64,000 bases of DNA from Gonatopus flavifemur (GCA_018340375.1 JAFFJZ010000009.1:13594501-13658500), one strand, 5' to 3'; shown: positions 1 to 12,604, counted from the stretch's first letter. Notes: a model not told the origin generated them from the sequence alone. Translations and numbers: made by a program.

Positions 1-803
1 AATCCTTTTTGTGAGTGCACATTTAACTGTTGAAATACTATTGATGTTCCAAAATTAGAAGAATTTTGGGGTCAGATCGCTTTAACAGGCCGCCATTTTG
101 ATTTCCAGTTCTGATGGAAGTCAAACTTCGAATGGGCGCGCAGATACGGTTTGAGTACTTGTATTAGAGTTGCAGTCCCTGGAGATGGAAAGCAGAACGC
201 GGAACCTTCGGTTGAAAGGGAAAGCAAATAATTCTCTCTTGTCAATCAAGGATTTTCGCTTCTTTTTATGTCCACGTGACGCCATCCTCAGAGATATCGA
301 CACAGTTTCACCACAGATGAATTTGGGTCTGGACGATCCTCCGCAAGGATCGACGAGGTTTTCACTGTCCTTTCAATAGATGTGGGAGGTAGAGATTTGC
401 TTTTTGAAAGATTGAATAAGGTAAACTATCCATCCATTACACTGATGATCGATTAACATATATTATCATATCTTGTCTTCTCATACACTGGAGAAAATTA
501 TTTTTGTTCAAGAGTGATATCAGCTGGGCTAGAGGGATTATCGACGTGTTAAGCACATGTCTGTGAAATTTTATGTGTAGCAATGTGTGCTATAGAAAAT
601 AAATTCAGTTACTAAGACCATATAAATTTTGTAGTTCTCATTGTCCACACACCCATTCAGAACGTCAAATCACTAGAATACGTACGCTTAATATTTGTGA
701 ATATTTTCATTACTGTCCTAAGGTGAGGATATACCGCTCACAACTATACGAGCACCCTCTTACAGTAATCGATAGTTGTGTGAATATCGATCGATATGAC
801 GGT
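1..803. other. AT-rich sequence without a recognisable gene
   Basis: Only short open frames occur here and none has a recognisable domain, splice context or codon bias. I see no RNA gene and no clear repeat boundary. It is treated as intergenic or ancient repeat sequence. Confidence 0.5.
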
Positions 804-811
804 GTTTGTTT

Positions 812-1299
812 GGGTCGGTGCCGAATCAACGAAAAACCAAATCAACGAGAAAAAATTTATTAGCAGTATGAAGTTGTCATTTTGTTGCAGTATGAAATGA
901 AATTAGTCATAGATCATTGATTAAATTAAACGAAAATTCTTCATGTTAACCTATTCACTGCGCCCGTTTATTACAGTAGACACGTAATTCATCATTCTAA
1001 TAAAATTATTAATGATCTTCCTAATCGATCGGTACAACCAAACTGTTTCAAACGTCTGTAGAGAACGAAAATCGGTTTGCTGTTATCATCAACATAACCA
1101 TACCATAATCATAAACATAACAAAGGGAAATTAAGTTTACCATGGGGTTGTGTTAGCAAATCAATGTTTTTTACTTTTTGTTTAATTTAATCAATGATCT
1201 ATGACTAATTTCATTTCATACTGCAACAAAATGACAACTTCATACTGCTAGTAGATTTTTTTTCGTTGATTTGGTTTTCCGTGGATTCAGCACCGACCC
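812..1299. mobile_element. 488-bp foldback MITE with 8-bp target duplication
   Basis: Two arms of about 120 bp (roughly 812-935 and 1187-1299) are inverted copies of each other and start GGGTCGGTGC. The element is flanked on both sides by GTTTGTTT (804-811 and 1300-1307), an 8-bp duplication of the kind made by hAT-type transposases. The ends do not begin with the usual hAT CAG, so the superfamily is uncertain. It has no coding capacity. Sixteen bases separate it from a Helitron 3' end. Confidence 0.8.
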
Positions 1300-1315
1300 G
1301 TTTGTTTCTATCCTA

Positions 1316-1356
1316 CTAGCGCCGACGGCCGCTTCGCGGCCGCCGTTGCTTCCATG
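1316..1356 (-). mobile_element. Helitron 3' terminus (hairpin plus CTAG)
   Basis: Read on the minus strand there is a GC-rich hairpin (stem GGCCGC/GCGGCC, three-base loop), then a few bases, then CTAG followed by T. That is the standard Helitron 3' end: a terminal hairpin, CTRR, and insertion between A and T. The same terminus recurs at 29026-29065. The Helitron coding remnant at 4235-7587 reads leftwards on the same strand, so this may be its own 3' end, with the mariner at 2052-3348 inserted between. That link is inference. Confidence 0.65.
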
Positions 1357-2051
1357 ATTTTCCAACACATTCAATTATTGAACTCCTTATCTTACTGGAA
1401 GGCGCACTCCTCATTTTTTCTATAGCAATGGTCCGGTGAGAATTTGTAGAGAGAGATGACGCCATGAGTAAGGAGCTATCTCCCTTCAACTGTAGACGCG
1501 ATTATAGTTCAGCATTAAGCTGAGATTTCATGCTGACCTTTTTGATGCAGTGGCACATTAGTTGAAGGAAGAGGCCCTGTCATTTTTCCTCCATTATCCA
1601 ATGATCGTTGCGTCAAAAACGCCAGCATGAAATCACACCTCCAAGCTGAAATAAGCGCGACAATGGAATCGGGTTTGATGAGAGAGAGAGAGAGAGAGAG
1701 GTACGATTGGAAGTGCTTGCGTCTTTGTCTACCCCATCAAAACGGCGAGGAAGAGGATCGATTGGGTGTGTTTCTATGTTCCTGCCAGCAGCTAACATAA
1801 GGGGAAAGAAGTGAAATGACGGGTTTTCCTAACCCTGTGAATACGAAATCATTCAAACCGATTGATGGTGCAAATCTCCGATTAGAATGATTCAAACTGG
1901 AAAGTGAATTGAACTACCCTAGTTGAAAAAATCAGTTGATCTTCGCCAAATTTCACTAAATTACAGTTCAACTTGGACAATTTTTTGGCCAAATTTCACC
2001 GGTGATTTGGTCAGAAAAATAAATTCTTCCAATGTATCGTGTATAACATTA

Positions 2052-3348
2052 TACGAGGGTGGATTGATAAGTTTCCGGCCTGACCAAGAAAAACAACGTT
2101 TTTAAGAATTTGTTTTTTTTATTTCTCAACATAATCTCCTCCAAGGCTGATACATTTCTCATAGCGGTGTTCTAGTCCAGTAATGCCATCTCTATAGACT
2201 GATTCGTCAAGCTCCTCAAAATACCCATTCACAGCTTCGATTACTTCTTCATTGTCCGCAAATCTCTTACCGCCAAGCCATTTTTTGAGGTTAGGAAACA
2301 GATAATAGTCACTCGGGGCTAGGTCTGGAGAGTAGGGAGGGTGCGGCATTAATTCAAACTTCAGATCGTTGATTTTAGCCATCGCAACGATTGACGTGTG
2401 CGCTGGTGCGTTATCGTGATGAAACAAGATTTTTTTCTTCGCCAGATGAGGTCGTTTAATTTTCACTTCGTGGCTCAAACGTTGCAATAAGTCTGCGTAG
2501 TATTGACCAGTGATAGTTTTACCCTTTTCAAGGTAATCAATGTATATAATACCTCTTGCATCCCAAAAAACAGTAGCCATAACCTTGTTCGCCGAAAAAA
2601 TTGTTTTTGCCTTCTTTGGAGTTGGTTTCCCTGGTCCAATCCACTGTTTAGACTGTTCTTTGGTTTCAGGAGTGTAGTGGTGGACCCAAGTTTCGTCAAC
2701 GGTTACGAATCGACGCAAAAATTCGCTTGGATTACGCTTATACAACGCCAAATTGGCGGTAGAAATGTTCTTTCGAATCAATTTTTGGTCGACTGTTAGC
2801 AAACGCGGCACCCATCTTGCACAGAGCTTTTCCATATACAAATGTTGGTGCAAAATATTTTGTACACGTTCATATGACATCTTACAGGTCTCAGCTATCT
2901 CACGAACTTCGAATCTGCGATCTTTCAGCACTATTTGATGGATTTTTTCGATCATATCTGGAGTTGTGACCTCAATGGGGCGTCCTGAGCGAGGCTCATC
3001 AGAGGTGCTCACACGACCCTTTTTAAACTCGGAAACTCACTGCTTAACGGTTGAATATGATGGGGAGGATGTCCCCAGTGTTGAGTCCATCTCTCCTTTA
3101 ATTTCCTCTGGCGTTAACCCCTTCAAATAAAAGTATTTGATGACAGCACGATTTTCCAGCTTTTCCATTTTTACGAAAAACACAGAGGCGTCTTGGTCAG
3201 CGTGCTCTCAAAACTAAACTAACATGGCGATCGGACTGAAACTATAGCTACAAGCTATCTAAGGATGGTACTATAGAACGCCACCTCAAGGTAGGCCTAG
3301 TGGCGCCATCTCTTGGTCAGGCCGGAAACTTATCAATCCACCCTCGTA
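2052..3348 (-). mobile_element. mariner element, full length with perfect TIRs
   Basis: The element has 38-bp terminal inverted repeats (2052-2089 and 3311-3348) that match perfectly in my comparison. It is flanked by TA at 2050-2051 and 3349-3350, the mariner target duplication. Its length of 1,297 bp is typical of mariner. It contains one transposase frame on the minus strand with a single stop codon. Perfect ends and a nearly open frame suggest a fairly recent insertion. It may lie inside the larger Helitron that reads through 4235-7587. Confidence 0.95.
2119..3168 (-). pseudogene. mariner transposase, one nonsense codon
   Basis: Cut-and-paste DNA transposase. An ATG at 3168-3166 opens a frame of about 350 codons, the usual mariner length, interrupted once by TGA at 3037-3039 (codon 44), where related proteins usually have Trp. 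The N-terminal helix-turn-helix region is therefore split off. Downstream the catalytic core is complete: VTVDETWVHHYTPETK (first Asp), HHDNAPAH (second Asp) and YSPDLAPSDYYLF (third Asp), the D,D(34)D signature. A GTG in frame at 3012 could only give an N-terminally deleted protein without the DNA-binding part. It is probably inactive by one recent point mutation, yet could still be mobilised in trans because its ends are intact. Confidence 0.95.
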
Positions 3349-3450
3349 TACAGTAATACATGCTTCAATGTAACCAGGAAGGATGTGTAGGTTATTTTCT
3401 CATTGTTAGTTCCACAGCTATAGCGATTTGAAATTTTTTAGCTTCTAGCT

Positions 3451-3588
3451 AGTGATGGGCGATATTTCACGTTATCGATATTTTATATACAATTTTTACC
3501 AAGTTTTTGTCGAGATTTTATAAACTTCAATATGAACGTGACAAACTTCCTATAAAAATATCGATATTTCCAGACATTGTCCATCACT
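3451..3588. repeat. short inverted-repeat element (MITE-like)
   Basis: It begins AGTGATGGGC and ends GTCCATCACT, with further inverted similarity inwards around ATATCGATATTT motifs. The ends resemble hAT-type termini, but I could not find a convincing 8-bp duplication. Noncoding, 138 bp. Confidence 0.4.
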
Positions 3589-3850
3589 ACCTCCAGCCAA
3601 TCAGAATTCAGCAACTTCAAATTGCTAAAGCTCTGGAACTAACAATAATAAAATAGGTTAATTTTTTCCACAGATCCGCCGTTTCCCAACTTAGCGAATG
3701 ATGTGAAGCCTAAGTATGTAGCACACAATGCCTTCGAATGGTTTTCGTCTGAAAAAAACCTGAAAATGTTCATATCTCCATAACTAAGCGTCGAAAGCAT
3801 TTTTTTCGAACGGAAAATTATTGCATTCCGACTGCAGGATATGCTGTAGT

Positions 3851-3980
3851 AGGGCCGAAGCTGAAATCTAATTCAATGTGATTGTATATAAAATTTTTAT
3901 GAAGTTTTTATACAAATTTATAGAAACTTGATAAAAATTGTATAGAGAATCACATTAAATCCAGATTATAGCCTCAGCCC
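3851..3980. repeat. 130-bp palindromic MITE
   Basis: The left half (AGGGCCGAAGCT...) is an imperfect inverted copy of the right half (...AGCCTCAGCCC), with long AT-rich arms meeting near 3912. No target duplication could be recognised. The word CAGCCC also occurs just downstream near 4090, so a second decayed copy may adjoin. Confidence 0.45.
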
Positions 3981-4234
3981 AGAGCTGCCACTTCTAGGGT
4001 AATTTCTCATGGATCAACCTATTGTATACGACGGTTGGGTGGAACAACCAATAAGAATAATTGAGTTTACCCTAAAGTGACAGCATTGCCTCAGCCCTAT
4101 GCTGTAGAAGGGGGAATTATGAATTTTGGGACACCCGGTATATATTGACACGAGGACTGTCAGAATTCACGTGTTCGAAGAAGAATTCGAAATGCTTGAA
4201 GGAAGTTGTGGTACCATTAGATTCCCATGCAGTT

Positions 4235-5739
4235 TCAGGTCTTCTCATACAATTCTTTATAAACAATATTTGCTGTTTTATTAAATTCTTTTTGATTTCC
4301 TAATGAAATTTCCAAAGCATTCCACGAACGTACTCTTGAAAATGCTACGTAGAGTTGCCCGTGACTGAAAACATCACGTCTCAAATCGATTCCAATTTTT
4401 TCAAATGTTTGACCTTGCGATTTGTTTATAGTCATTGCAAAAGCAACTTTTATTGGCAATTGTCTCCTTTTAAATATAAACGGATAGATATTCTCACAAT
4501 ACAGTGTAATGCGATTAATATAATATAATCTCCTTCTTTGTCACCAGTCAATATTTGGCATTGAAGAAGATTGTTCTTCATTTCAAGGATTTGTAATCGA
4601 GTCCCATTACACAGCCCTTGATGAATGCTCGAGTTTCTAATCAACATGACTGTGCAATATTTTCGAAGTTTGAGTTCATGTGGTGGCAATCTTGGCGGGT
4701 TTAGAGAATTTAAATATTCTGGTACAATAGCATCATCAATATTACCATTGTTACAATTTTCAACACTACCGACACTCGCGTAAATTTTTTCGGTTGATTC
4801 ATCTAATAACCCCATGACTCTGTGATTTATGTCATCAACATCAACATTTCTGGCCGATAATATTGCGTATGAGGTGATATCATGGAAACGTTGATTCCTC
4901 ATGAGGGAACCATAAACTTCATCAACGATATCAACGTCTCGTGCGACTAAACATTGTTCAGGCACAGTTATCTTATCTTCATCGTCATTTTCAGTTCCGT
5001 TCCCAACATCTAATAAATAAGCCGCAAATTTACTTCCTTCTGGCAACGCTCTCATATTTTGTGTCAATGAGAATTTAGTAAAATAATGCCATAATGAACT
5101 AAATTTGATTGATAAGTCAACATTTTCGCTTCGCGTTCCATTCACTCTAACTGGCAGTAATTGCCTAAAATCTCCTCCTAAAATCATGAGTTTGCCTCCA
5201 AATGGGAAATCGTTCTTCATTGAATCGCGCAAAGTGCGATCTACTACTTCAAGTGCATAACGTGGGGCCATTGGTGCTCCGTCCCAAATGAAAATATCAG
5301 TCTTTCTGAGATTCTCGGCTTCGTTTGATTGAAATTTAATCGATGTCGTAGAATCATGGGAAAGAGGTACTGGCAACCCGAAAGTACGATGAACAGTTTT
5401 ACCTCCTGGTAAAAGAATTGCCGCAATTCCTGTAAAAGCCATTGTACAAACTTTTTTATTTAGAGCTTTTATCAAATGATACACTGTAGTGTATACAAAT
5501 GTTTCACCTGACCGTCCATCAATATAAAAACACGAAATCATTTCATTTTCAGTATTGCAATTAATTTTGTTCATAATAGTATCAACTACTTGTTTCTGCT
5601 GCTCATTTAATTTCAAGTACTGATCTTGACCAATTCTATTATGCTCATTAAGAGATATTTCAGAAATTGTTTCCTCCACTTCTGATACTTGTGGCATTGA
5701 TGGGTATTGAGACAGATTATACCCATCTCGTACCAGCAT
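4235..5739 (-). pseudogene. Helitron helicase domain (Pif1-like), frameshifted
   Basis: SF1B Pif1-type helicase half of a Helitron RepHel protein, which would unwind DNA during rolling-circle transposition. Visible are a degenerate Walker A region (DGRSGETFVYTT, where the P-loop Lys/Thr pattern is lost), an intact Walker B region (GGDFRQLLPV), NMRAL, and the C-terminal motifs KVAFAMTINKSQGQTF and YVAFSRVRSW. The last two lie in another frame (4235-4459) from the main part (4450-5739), so at least one frameshift falls near 4460-4530. P-loop loss and frameshift make it inactive. Confidence 0.88.
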
Positions 5740-5744
5740 CGTGT

Positions 5745-6745
5745 CTATTTGAATGTAAGCTCTTCTCGTGCTTCCTCAATTGGCAGTGTTCGGGAAAAAT
5801 CTTCCGACATAGCGTCTTGGAAATCTTCCCATAATTTTTCAGGATGAATTGGCTGACAGGATATCAAAATTCTCACAAATAATTCGCGCAATTGACGTGG
5901 TATCATCCACACTTCAGCTTCGTGCATAGCTCTCATCCATTCTTGGTCATCTTCAATTAATCCCCGGGCTAAACAGGCTGCTACGTATGTATTATAAAGG
6001 ACTCCATCAACAGTGCGCAAATCTGAAAAACTTGTTGACCCTTCAACATGAATCAAAAGTAAACGAAGATGATATAGTTCAGTTTGCGTTGGACTAACTG
6101 AATACATGCGACCTCAAACGTTGAAATTCGATTTCCGTGGATTCCAATATCCTTTATAAAAAGTATATTGTGTTGGTATTTCCGAATCAATGTAATTTCT
6201 TGCAGATACGTCACGCTGATTCAGAGCAAAATAATCGATGAGCATACTCTGTTTGCCCACAGCATCATTTCTGTCATCTCCATCATCGAAAGTTATTGTT
6301 AGCTGGTTTTCTAAGTGAACTGGTAAACGCAAAATAGAATGACTCTTCGCTTGCAATATTTTAGAAAGAATTCTACCAGCCGCCTCTACAGGACTGACAT
6401 ATCGTGCTTCAATAAAATTCTTACATTCATCATAATCTTCAATTTGATCAGCATTATTAACACTTTGAACTGTCCCAGAGAACATGTCATGACCTTTGAA
6501 CACATATTTATATGAATATTTCACAGCTTTGATATCTGAAACAATTTCCACATTGATGTGACAATTAAAATAAAGGAGTAAATATGGACTATAAGGTACA
6601 ACATACCGATTGTCAAACACGAAATTCGATCGTCCGCGACAGTAAGTTTGCCCTGTATTCCGTCTTTAGTAATGAGGATACCCATTTTCATCCATAGTCG
6701 TTTTCTTAACAGATGCCTTTGGGAAACGCTTTGAGCATCGCCCAT
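5745..6745 (-). pseudogene. Helitron RepHel linker region, broken in several frames
   Basis: This is the part of RepHel between the Rep nuclease and the helicase. Recognisable are VVPYSPYLLLYFNCHINVE, KYSYKYVFKGHD and, further on, YVAACLARGLIEDDQEW, all typical of animal Helitrons. Three pieces (6706-6745 in a shifted frame, 6114-6620, 5745-6107) are separated by stops or frameshifts. The order is colinear with the helicase piece, so this is one decayed gene. Confidence 0.85.
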
Positions 6746-7587
6746 CTTTCAAACACCAATCGCCGCACGGACCATGGATCATGCAATTTCCTTATAAAAT
6801 GAGATTCCTTAGTTGAAATTGTAACAAATTCTATTGGTTTTGGCATTTGGGTCGGAGCACTGTTTGAGATTTTATTATTTTTTGCAGTGATTATATCATT
6901 CTGATTTGGAGAAAAGGATACTACTATTGTTCTTGGTTTGGAATCACTTCCTCTTGAAAATCGATTTTGACGAATTGAGATCATATTCTTTGTCGTGATA
7001 TCTGGTCGAGAAACATTTCGCGATGAAGAATTATCATCCACAGAGAAAATTTTTGATTGATTTCTATTGTGTGAAACACTTGGTTCAAATTTTCTCTCAG
7101 AAAAAGTTCCAACAAATTTTGATGTTTGACAGTTAATACTTGGCAAACTGCTGATGGAAGTTTTATTTAAAACTCGAGTGGATCCCTTTGATAATGAATC
7201 GTTATTTGTGATCTGAGTAATCATATGAGAATTTTTCGTCGACACTGTAAGAAATTTCATGGATTTTGATGTTTCAGCGGAAGAATTATTTGAGATTAGT
7301 TTATTTAGCTCAACTGTTTTATCATTTGTCGGCTGAGTTTTGGAAACCACAAATGTCCGTGATCTAGCATCTTCTTGAATTGACAATTCATTCTGATGCT
7401 GAAGAATTATTTTGTTTGTAGAATTTTCATTGCCAGCAGAATTTGATGTGGAAGGTTGAGATTTAGAATTTGAACCAGTGATATTTGGCAGAAACAGACG
7501 TTTCAATTTGTCATTGTTCAAAATTATTCTCTTTTTCTCATTGTTTCTACAGCTCAATGCTTCATCATCTGCTTGCCTGTTTGACAT
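6706..7587 (-). pseudogene. N-terminal Helitron piece, HUH nuclease missing
   Basis: The 293-codon frame is rich in Ser, Asn, Thr and Lys and low in complexity for about 265 residues. Near 6750 a different frame encodes the conserved cysteine-rich CMIHGPCGDWCLKDG segment that normally follows the Rep nuclease. No HUH (His-hydrophobic-His) nuclease motif or catalytic Tyr pair is visible between them. Either an internal deletion removed the Rep domain or the N-terminal frame is unrelated sequence joined to the remnant. A start at 7587 is possible but unsupported. Confidence 0.6.
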
Positions 7588-10068
7588 ATTTCAATAATTT
7601 GGGTTTATAAATACAGTTCGATAGGTAAAATTGACTTACGAACTTGTATTTTAACAACTTTAGTACAAATTCTCATTCGTAGATCGTTCAATAATATACA
7701 AAAATGTAGGTATGTGGAAACTATCACAGTTGACTTATTTTAGTGTTACTAACTGTTTGAAATACGCATTAATGCTGGAGCCCTTTCTACTTTATCAGAT
7801 TTTGTGTTTCAAGAATCTTAATTTTTGAGTTCTAAGAATTGCAATTTTCTGAAGAATTTCTAAATTTTATTATAAATAATTTTTTTTTCTCTGAATCCTC
7901 AATTTTGAGTTCTTTTTTCTGATTTCTCAATTATAGGTTCTTTTTTCCTGATTATCTATGATTTGTCAATTCTCAGTTCTTATTTCTAGTTTTCTGGGAG
8001 AATTCCTATTCCTAACCGCCCTCCTTCAAGGAGAGTAGGAGTAGAACCTGAAAAAAGAAATAATTTGTAATCATATTGTTCTGAAATTCAACCATACATC
8101 TGTATCCTAACCCTTTCAGTCAAATGAGCCCATCTTTTGTAGAGAAGATTTCATAAAAACTCATGCATAGAAACTGTGAGGCCCCTGGTTGAAAAAATCG
8201 CTTCTTGTCAAATCCCATTGAATCCTGTACAATGTTCTGACCAAATACAATCGAATTCTCTCTCTCAGATTCAATGAATTTTTTCAACCAGAGGCTTCAG
8301 GAGGTTTGATATGAGCATTTGTCCAAAGATTCATAAGACTTCATGAGAAATGAAATGGGCACAAAATTGGCTTCCCTTTGAAAAAACTTCAACAGGAACC
8401 GATAGATATAATTTTATTGGAATCATTAGGTTTCTATCGATTTCCTGTGTTTTGTCAAAATCGTCATAGGTTTCTTTTGAATTCCATGTGGAAGCCGATA
8501 TTCTATCACTTCTTATTGGTACCATCAGTAAAACTCCATATTACCTATGGAAGATAATTCCTCATTGGGAAATCATGTTATTTTGTCGAAGGATCTATGG
8601 GAACCCTGCAAAAGAATATTCCATTCAAAGGAATTGACAATCACATGTGTGAATACGATTTTTGTATATTTGACGATTGAAAACATTCAGTGTGAATACC
8701 TTTCAATTCCTTCTCTAAGATTCGAACTGTCGTTTGTGAATTCTTTTCAATCGTTTATTCCTCCGAAATTTTTTTGAACCATTGATATCTGTGTATTTCA
8801 ATTCCTTCCAATTCGTAACCTTCTCACCTTTCTATTGGAATTTCATTTCGTATCTTTGGATTCCAATGCAATTGGTTGAAAAAGTTGTATTGCTTGGAAT
8901 TAGAATGATTAAATCTGTTGATTCATCCGAATACAAAGAGTTTTCGAGTTATGTTTTCAGTTAGAACGGCTAATTTTGGAAATTGATTTGGATTTATATT
9001 CCCTCCACAGGAATTCAGATATCGTATTCGTTCCCATTGGAATTTTCAATTCCTCTGAACGGATCATTTTCTTACAGGGAATCTACTGGAATTATTGGAT
9101 TTTTCCAACAGGATTTCATCAGGCTCTTGATAAGCTACCGTGGAATATCTCATTGAAAGAAGGAAAATTCCCCATGAGGTTTTGCTGGATTTTTGTCGGG
9201 GAATATATCAGAATGTATGAGCACGTATTAGATTCTTCCAACAGGGTATTATAGCACCCTCTTCCTATTTTCCTTTTTGTCATTGATTTCACATTTGCTG
9301 TCAAACCCTGATGACGAAAAATTTTTTTGAAAATCTGTGAAAAATTCTCTGAATGCCACTGAAAACCCTTGAAAACCCCTGGAAGAATCTGAAAAACTAT
9401 GGAAATCTATGAAAATTTCTTCCAATTGTAGGAACTTCTGAAAAACTTTCGCTTATTGGACATTTTTTGTTTTAAACCAATGGACCTTTCTCAAAATATC
9501 TAGAAACATCTCTGAGAAGCTTCAAATTTGTCTAGAAATCACTGAAATCCTCTGAAAAACTCTTCACAGAAAATCTCTGAAAATTATTCCACCACGAAAT
9601 CCTGAATTCTTTGACATTGTCAGTGGAGAAATAATTCAAGTTTTGAAACATAATTATATATTTTGGATCCAGGATTGTTTATAATCAGTATAAATAAACG
9701 TATCTCAAAAAACTTGTACTTTTGTAAATCTAATTTGACTGAAAGGGTTAATAAGAAAATAAATCTCACCTTCAATGATATCAACGTAAAATGAATGCAT
9801 CGTTGTACGTGAGTTAATTGCGAACATGTACAAACCCGTGGTATCAATAATTGAGAACGTTGTGGTTATAATTGAGCACTGGAGTCGAATACCAATTGTC
9901 ACTCGAGATGAGAAAAATTGTTTCTGTGTTATAAAATCATTTGAGGTTATTTGGTTAGTTATAGGAGATTCAATCTCACATAACAATCCTTGTGAAATTC
10001 AAATGCTCTGATTGGATAACACCACATATGAAACATATGAAAGCAATGTTTCTTGAATTCTGCGTGCC
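7588..10068. other. AT-rich noncoding sequence with degenerate direct and inverted words
   Basis: Short words such as GGAATT, TTCCAATTCC and GAAAAACT recur throughout 7800-9600 without a clear period, like a decayed foldback or satellite-like repeat. Short frames at 8331-9304 are products of this composition. One stretch (about 9748-9986, minus) ends at a good donor (GAAG|GTGAGA) and might be an exon, but no domain could be named. No promoter or RNA gene was recognised. Confidence 0.4.
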
Positions 10069-10425
10069 ATCTAGGATATCCTCCCCGTGGATGATTGCGG
10101 GTGTTCCAGGGGGATATTCATGATACCTGTCCTTGATATCCTTTTTATCCATTCCTGGTAGTATCTGCTTCCTTTACGTGCTGGGGAGGATAAGTATCTC
10201 AGAGTTGGATCTTTTTCTTGAGTGGAATGAACTACTCAAGAAGAGGGATACGAACTGAGAGAAACGGAATCATCCTAATGCCAGAAACATCGGCGAAATT
10301 AAACGGAAGGAAAGCGAGGGGAAACTACCTTCCTTGACATGTTTCAATACTTCCCGAGGAAATGAAACCTTTTTCCTCACCTGGGATATTATGTAACAAA
10401 AACAAACAAACAAATTAATAGATAC

Positions 10426-12330
10426 ATGATGGCGCTCTCTCGGGTAAAATATTCCGGAGGTAAACTAGTCTCCCGTTCGGATCTCCGGGTGGAGGCTCCT
10501 CGAGGAAGCTTCATCAGCAAGGAACGAGAACCGAAGAATAGGATAGGGGAAAGGAACAACATTCTTCGAGTCGGAGCGTGGAATGTTAGATCACTGAGGC
10601 AAGCGGGAAAATTAGAAAATTTGAAATTAGAGATGAATAGGTTGAATGTAGACGTAATGGGGATTAGCGAAATGAGATGGCCACAAGAGGGCGATTTCTG
10701 GAGTGGGGATTATAGAATGATTCATACAGGATCAAAGAACGGTCAAGCAGGTGTAGGAATTGTAATGCATAAAAGAGTAGGAAATGGAATAGAAAATTAT
10801 TTGCAACATAATGAACGCGTGATGATGGTTAAAATCAGAACAAAACCGGTACACACAGTCATAGTCCAAGTATACATGCCCACATCTGCATATTCGGAGG
10901 AAGATATTGGAAAAACGTACGAAGAAATAGAAGAAGTGATAGAATATGTGAAGGGAGAAGAGAATTTGATAGTGATGGGGGATTGGAATGCGGTAGTAGG
11001 ACAAGGAAAAGAGGACAACATTATGGGAGATTTCGCGTTAGGGAGGAAGAACGATAGAGGACAACGTTCAGTCGAATTTTGTGAAAATCATAACATGGTT
11101 ATCACAAACACTTTATTCGAAAATCATCCAAGAAGAATCTACACCTCGAAAATGCCAGGAGATAGAGCAAGATACCAAATTGATTACATATTAGTGAAAC
11201 AAAGATTTAGGAACCAAGTGAAAAACTGTAAAACTTATCCCGGTGCAGATATAGATAGTGATTATAATATGTTGATGATGAAATGTTCTCTGAAATTCAA
11301 ATCTCTGAAGAAGAAAAGGAAAATGCAGGAAAGATGGAATTTGAAGAACCTCAAGCGGAAACAAACACATGAGGCACTCGAGAAAATGTTGGATGAAAAA
11401 TTGGGAGATCAAGCAGAGAAAGACTTGGGAATAGAGAGGAGATGGACAAAGATGAAGGGGGATATAAGAGAATGTGCGGATAAGATTTTGAAGAATGATG
11501 GAGTAGAACCTAAAAACCCATGGATAACGGGAGAAATTTCAGAATTGATAAATGAAAGAAGAAAATACAAGAATAATGATAGCCAAGAAGGCCAGCAACG
11601 ATACAAATCATTGGGAAATAAAATAATAAGGGAATCAAGGGAAGCAAAAGAACAGTGGTTAGAAGAGGAGTGTCAGGGAATAGAAATAAGATTGCATTTA
11701 GGAAGAATAGATGAAGCATATAGGATTATTGAAAGATTCTCCGGACAAATGAAATCTAGAAGCAATAAGATTAGAAACTCTCTAGGACGACAATTGATGA
11801 GAACGGAAGAGAAAATAGAACAGTGGATCAATCATTTGGGAGACTTGTATAGAGGAAACGATGATATAGCACTTTTAGAGAAGGAGGAGGATGTAGATGA
11901 GGAAGAATTGGGAGATTCGATATTGAGATCAGAATTCGACAAGGCTTTGAAAGAATTGAAAAATAATAAAGCGCCAGGCATAGATGGCATAAGTGCGGAC
12001 CTCATAAAAGCCTCCAGTGAAGGAACTCGCGACGCACTGTTCGAATTAGTTAGAGATATGTACGAGAAAGGAGAAGTACCGGAAGATTTCCAACAGAATA
12101 AAATTGTCGCTATCCCGAAAAAACAAGGGGCAGACAAACGCGAGGACTACAGAACGATCAGTTTAACTTCACATGCTTCGAAAATACTGACCAAAATTAT
12201 ATACAGGAGGATGGAAAATAAAATAGAGAGTAGATTAGCAGAAGATCAGTTTGGTTTTAGAAAGAATAGGGGAACGCGAGAAGCAATCTTAGTGTTATGG
12301 GAGAGGATCACGGGGATAAAATACAAATGA
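10426..12330 (+). pseudogene. LINE ORF, 5' part: endonuclease and start of reverse transcriptase
   Basis: The protein nicks target DNA and primes reverse transcription there. The APE-like endonuclease occupies about residues 45-290: GAWNVRSL, the catalytic Glu in ISEMRWP, GDWNAVVG and QIDYILV. The usual catalytic His in the terminal SDH motif is Tyr here (SDYNML), which should impair nicking. Residues 300-520 are a charged linker. The reverse transcriptase begins near residue 515 (NNKAPGIDGISADLI) and runs to DQFGFRKNRGTREAIL. The last 13 codons before the stop at 12330 come from the inserted LTR. The true continuation starts at 24379 in the same frame. Confidence 0.9.
12289..12292. repeat. 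4-bp target site duplication TTAG (left)
   Basis: TTAG precedes the TG of the left LTR. The same TTAG follows the CA of the right LTR at 24375-24378. A 4-bp duplication is usual for errantivirus-type integrases. Removing one copy and the element restores the LINE reading frame. Confidence 0.9.
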
Positions 12331-12593
12331 AATCCCAAACTTGAATTAACGATTTTATTCTAGAGGTAGAGTACAAAGCGAACGTGCGCTCGCGACGGAG
12401 TTCAAAATCGGAGTGCTCCCCAAGCGCGTCGTCTTCTAGCCAAAGCTTGAGAAAAAGGGAAAGCGTCCACCCTTTGGGTTTTTCCCGTAACGGTGGTGCG
12501 TTCTCTCCTACAGTGTTTGGGAATTTCCTGTTCGAGTACAAGGGTGTATGTATGTGTGTGTGTCGGTGTAGAGGGTAAGGCAGTGCCGTAACA
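12293..12593 (-). repeat. 3' LTR of the errantivirus-like element
   Basis: 301 bp, starting TGTTACGGC and ending CCCATAACA on the minus strand. An AATAAA poly(A) signal lies at 12359-12354, about 60 bp before the LTR end. Apart from 12433 it matches the other LTR base for base. Confidence 0.95.
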
Positions 12594-12604
12594 CGCCCCC
12601 CCTT
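12594..12604 (-). promoter_or_regulatory. polypurine tract for plus-strand DNA priming
   Basis: On the minus strand AAGGGGGGGCG directly abuts the 3' LTR, the position expected for the polypurine tract. The run is interrupted only by one C next to the LTR. Confidence 0.75.

Noticed and set aside
8331..9304. Series of short open frames on both strands
   Set aside because: They lie in degenerate repeat words, show no domains or splice sites, and overlap one another.
9705..9986. 93-codon minus-strand frame ending at a good donor, possibly an Ig-like exon
   Set aside because: No confident domain match and no partner exon found.
12384..12578. 64-codon plus-strand frame repeated at 24165-24359
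   Set aside because: It is the LTR sequence read on the opposite strand.
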